This document shows, in pieces, positions 7,394-8,820 of a stretch of 8,820 bases of DNA. Under the pieces are notes generated by a model. That model saw only the letters and a list, made by a program, of their open reading frames with translations, did not search any database and was not told where the DNA came from. A program made the translations under genes and the position numbers. The first letter of the stretch is position 1; the number at the start of each line of letters is the position of its first letter. Source of the stretch: Acidobacteriota bacterium (lineage in GTDB: Bacteria > Acidobacteriota > Terriglobia > Terriglobales > Acidobacteriaceae); NCBI GenBank assembly GCA_021809235.1, contig JAKBAG010000115.1, positions 1 to 8,820 of the forward strand, given 5' to 3'.

Positions 7394-7496
7394 CTCCCAT
7401 CCTTCGCATTCGCGTCCGGCTCTGCTCATTCCTCCGGCTCGCCAACCACAATCCGCAGCACCATCCGCAAAACCATAAAGGAAGATTCCAATCATC
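7394..7496 (+). other. C-rich, G-poor gap between ilvN and ilvC
   Basis: Over 7394-7477 I count roughly 38 C against 12 G, an unusual skew for this window. The stretch has no clear hairpin, no promoter I trust and no ORF for a leader peptide rich in branched-chain codons. ATCCGCA occurs twice (7451-7457 and 7463-7469). The AAAGGAAG at 7477-7484 is the only Shine-Dalgarno-like sequence before ilvC, with a rather long spacing (about 12-14 nt) to ATG 7497. A C-rich, unstructured transcript of this kind resembles Rho-loading sites, which is an inference only. Confidence 0.35.
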
Positions 7497-8519
7497 ATGG
7501 CTAAGACCTACTACGATCACGACGCTGACCTCTCCCTGATTCAGGCGAAAAAAGTTGCCATCATCGGCTACGGCTCGCAGGGACACGCCCACGCCCTCAA
7601 CCTCAAGGACTCCGGCGTCGATGTCCGCGTCGGTCTTGCCTCCGGATCCAAATCCGTCCAGAAGGCGCAGAATGCCGGTCTGCAGGTGGGCACTGTCGCC
7701 GATGTCACCCGCTGGGCCGATGTGGTGATGATCCTGACACCGGATCAGAGCCAGGCCAAGCTCTACGCAGATGAGATTGCACCCAATCTGAGCGCCGGCA
7801 AGCTCCTGCTCTTCGCTCACGGCTTCAACATCCGCTACGGCACCATCGTCCCGGCCGCCGATATCGACGTCGCCCTCGCCGCGCCCAAGGCTCCCGGCCA
7901 TCGCGTGCGCGAAGTCTTCACCGAAGGCGGCGGCGTCCCCGGACTCATCGCCGTACATCAGGATGCCACCGGACATGCTCACGCGCTCGCTCTCAGCTAC
8001 TCCAAGGCCATCGGCAACACCCGCGCCGGCGTGCATGAAACAACCTTCACGGAAGAGACCGAGACCGATCTCTTCGGCGAACAGGCCGTACTCTGCGGAG
8101 GCGTCAGCCACCTCATCAAGGCTGGCTTCGAGACGCTCGTTGAAGCCGGTTACCAGCCGGAGATTGCCTACTTTGAAGTGCTCCACGAGCTCAAGCTGAT
8201 CGTTGACCTCATCTATCGCGGCGGCTTGGCCTATATGCGCTACTCCATCTCCGACACCGCCGAGTGGGGCGACTACGTCAGCGGCCCGCGCGTCATCAAC
8301 GAAGAAAGCAAGAAAGCCATGCGCGCCGTCCTCACGGACATTCAGGATGGCACCTTCGCCAAACGCTTCATCGCCGACCAGCTCTCCGGCCGCAAGGAGT
8401 TCCAGGCCTTCCGCGACGCCGAAGCGAAACACCCCATCGAAGAAGTCGGCAGGAAGCTGCGCGCAGCCATGCCTTTCCTGGATCCGGTCACCGTTGAGGA
8501 AGTGGCCAAGACCCGCTAA
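7497..8519 (+). CDS. ilvC: Ketol-acid reductoisomerase (class I) IlvC
   Basis: IlvC catalyses the Mg2+-dependent alkyl migration and NAD(P)H reduction of 2-acetolactate and 2-aceto-2-hydroxybutyrate to the dihydroxy acids used by IlvD. The 340 residues are typical of class I enzymes, without the duplicated C-terminal domain of the long class II type. The Rossmann motif is IGYGSQGHAHALNLKDSG (23-40). The cofactor loop VGLASGSKS (45-53) carries no acidic residue, consistent with NADPH rather than NADH preference. His108 (FAHGFNI), the segment APKAPGHRVREVF (129-141), the metal ligands Asp191 and Glu195 (TDLFGEQAVLCGG) and Glu227/Glu231 (YFEVLHELKLIVDLIY), and Ser252 (YSISDTAEWGDY) are all in place. 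The start MAKTYYDHDADLSLIQAKKVAIIGYG is the canonical family N-terminus. It is probably the last gene of the transcript, since a 10-bp hairpin lies 31 nt after its stop. Confidence 0.98.
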   Translation: MAKTYYDHDADLSLIQAKKVAIIGYGSQGHAHALNLKDSGVDVRVGLASGSKSVQKAQNAGLQVGTVADVTRWADVVMILTPDQSQAKLYADEIAPNLSAGKLLLFAHGFNIRYGTIVPAADIDVALAAPKAPGHRVREVFTEGGGVPGLIAVHQDATGHAHALALSYSKAIGNTRAGVHETTFTEETETDLFGEQAVLCGGVSHLIKAGFETLVEAGYQPEIAYFEVLHELKLIVDLIYRGGLAYMRYSISDTAEWGDYVSGPRVINEESKKAMRAVLTDIQDGTFAKRFIADQLSGRKEFQAFRDAEAKHPIEEVGRKLRAAMPFLDPVTVEEVAKTR

Positions 8520-8550
8520 TCCATCCGCAACCCACCCGGTACTACCTCGC

Positions 8551-8577
8551 CGCAGGAATGCCCCACGCATTCCTGCG
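8551..8577 (+). terminator. Probable transcription terminator hairpin after ilvC
   Basis: CGCAGGAATG (8551-8560) and CATTCCTGCG (8568-8577) are perfect reverse complements, giving a 10-bp stem with a 7-nt CCCCACG loop, 31 nt after the ilvC stop. The bases after the stem are pyrimidine-rich (ACTTCCCCTTACTTCCT) but do not form a clean T-run, so efficiency as an intrinsic terminator is uncertain. It could also act as an RNA 3'-end stabiliser or, as DNA, a binding site for a dimeric regulator of the next gene. Confidence 0.6.
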
Positions 8578-8600
8578 ACTTCCCCTTACTTCCTCCGCTG

Positions 8601-8606
8601 TACAAT
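8601..8606 (+). promoter_or_regulatory. Candidate -10 element upstream of the last gene
   Basis: TACAAT matches five of six positions of the TATAAT consensus and lies 27 nt before the ATG at 8634, just after the hairpin that seems to end the ilv-leu cluster. No good -35 hexamer is found 16-18 nt upstream (ACTTCC is the best at 17). If used, it would give a 5' leader of only about 20 nt. Confidence 0.3.
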
Positions 8607-8633
8607 CCTCTGCATTCCCTGCATCCTTACATC

Positions 8634-8820
8634 ATGGGCAAGCAGTACGAAAAGATCGACTCCCTGCACCGCGAATTCATCGCGCGCCAGCATATCTTTT
8701 TTACGGGTACGGCAACGGCAGAGAGTCGCATCAATATCTCTCCCAAAGGGCTGGATGCACTGCGCATCCTCGATGACCACACCGTCGCCTACCTCGACCT
8801 CACCGGCAGTGGCAATGAAG
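8634..8820 (+). CDS. Pyridoxamine 5'-phosphate oxidase-like FMN-binding protein (5' part only)
   Basis: The 62 visible residues begin MGKQYEKIDSLHREFIARQHIFF and continue through TATAESRINISPKGLDALRILDDHTVAYLDLTGSGNE before the window ends. The pattern FIARQHIFFTGTA, then NISPKGLD, then VAYLDLTGSGNE is that of the N-terminal half of PPOX-related split-barrel flavoproteins. Known members are soluble and bind FMN, but the substrate of this subgroup is generally unknown, and true PdxH activity should not be assumed. The ATG at 8634 is chosen because it gives the family N-terminus. No Shine-Dalgarno sequence precedes it (the upstream bases are pyrimidine-rich), suggesting a short-leader or weak start. 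It follows ilvC by 114 nt on the same strand but is separated by a hairpin, so it is probably not part of the biosynthetic operon. Confidence 0.8.
   Translation, partial: MGKQYEKIDSLHREFIARQHIFFTGTATAESRINISPKGLDALRILDDHTVAYLDLTGSGNE

Noticed and set aside
7251..8570. Minus-strand 439-codon open frame opposite ilvC
   Set aside because: It mirrors ilvC codons and has no independent motif or ribosome binding site that would support it.
8558..8776. Plus-strand 72-codon frame overlapping the flavoprotein start
   Set aside because: It begins inside the hairpin, has no family resemblance and overlaps out of frame with the well-recognised PPOX-like reading from 8634.

Overview
The window is a dense, single-strand (+) branched-chain amino acid biosynthesis cluster with the order leuB-leuC-leuD-ilvD-ilvB-ilvN-ilvC. 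A truncated FMN-binding (pyridoxamine 5'-phosphate oxidase-like) gene follows and runs off the right edge. A short codon-biased tail of what looks like another upstream gene ends at base 41. All seven pathway genes are intact, collinear and of normal family length, and their key catalytic and ligand residues are visible. I found no mobile element, CRISPR array, tRNA/rRNA gene, phage gene or defence-like gene. The left 8.5 kb is core metabolism rather than an accessory island.

Organism: a bacterium with a GC-rich genome (strong preference for C/G at third codon positions). The clustering of leuBCD with ilvD-ilvBN-ilvC, the ~480-residue LeuC and 199-residue LeuD, and the style of the IlvN and PPOX-like proteins suggest an acidobacterium of the Terriglobia type. 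This is recognition from memory, not a search result, and is only moderately secure.

Layout: 1-41, end of an upstream coding frame. 42-88, a short gap with a 16-bp perfect palindrome and the leuB ribosome binding site. 89-3227, leuB, leuC and leuD, separated by 30 and 1 nt. 3228-3307, an 80-nt gap. 3308-4984, ilvD. 5019-6767, ilvB, whose stop overlaps by 1 nt the GTG start of ilvN (6767-7393). 7394-7496, a C-rich, G-poor gap. 7497-8519, ilvC. 8551-8577, a perfect 10-bp hairpin that probably marks the end of the cluster. 8634-8820, the 5' part of the FMN-binding family gene.

How the genes work together: IlvB/IlvN condense pyruvate (or pyruvate plus 2-ketobutyrate) into acetohydroxy acids. IlvC isomerises and reduces them. 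IlvD dehydrates the products to 2-ketoisovalerate or 2-keto-3-methylvalerate, the precursors of valine and isoleucine. For leucine, 2-ketoisovalerate is converted to 2-isopropylmalate by LeuA (not in the window), then processed by LeuC/LeuD isomerase and LeuB dehydrogenase. Missing here are LeuA, the transaminase IlvE and threonine deaminase IlvA. I did not find a previously undescribed system. The points worth a second look are modest: a codon-usage break inside ilvB, the coupled GTG start and N-terminal extension of ilvN, the C-rich gap before ilvC, and small inverted repeats at both ends of the cluster.
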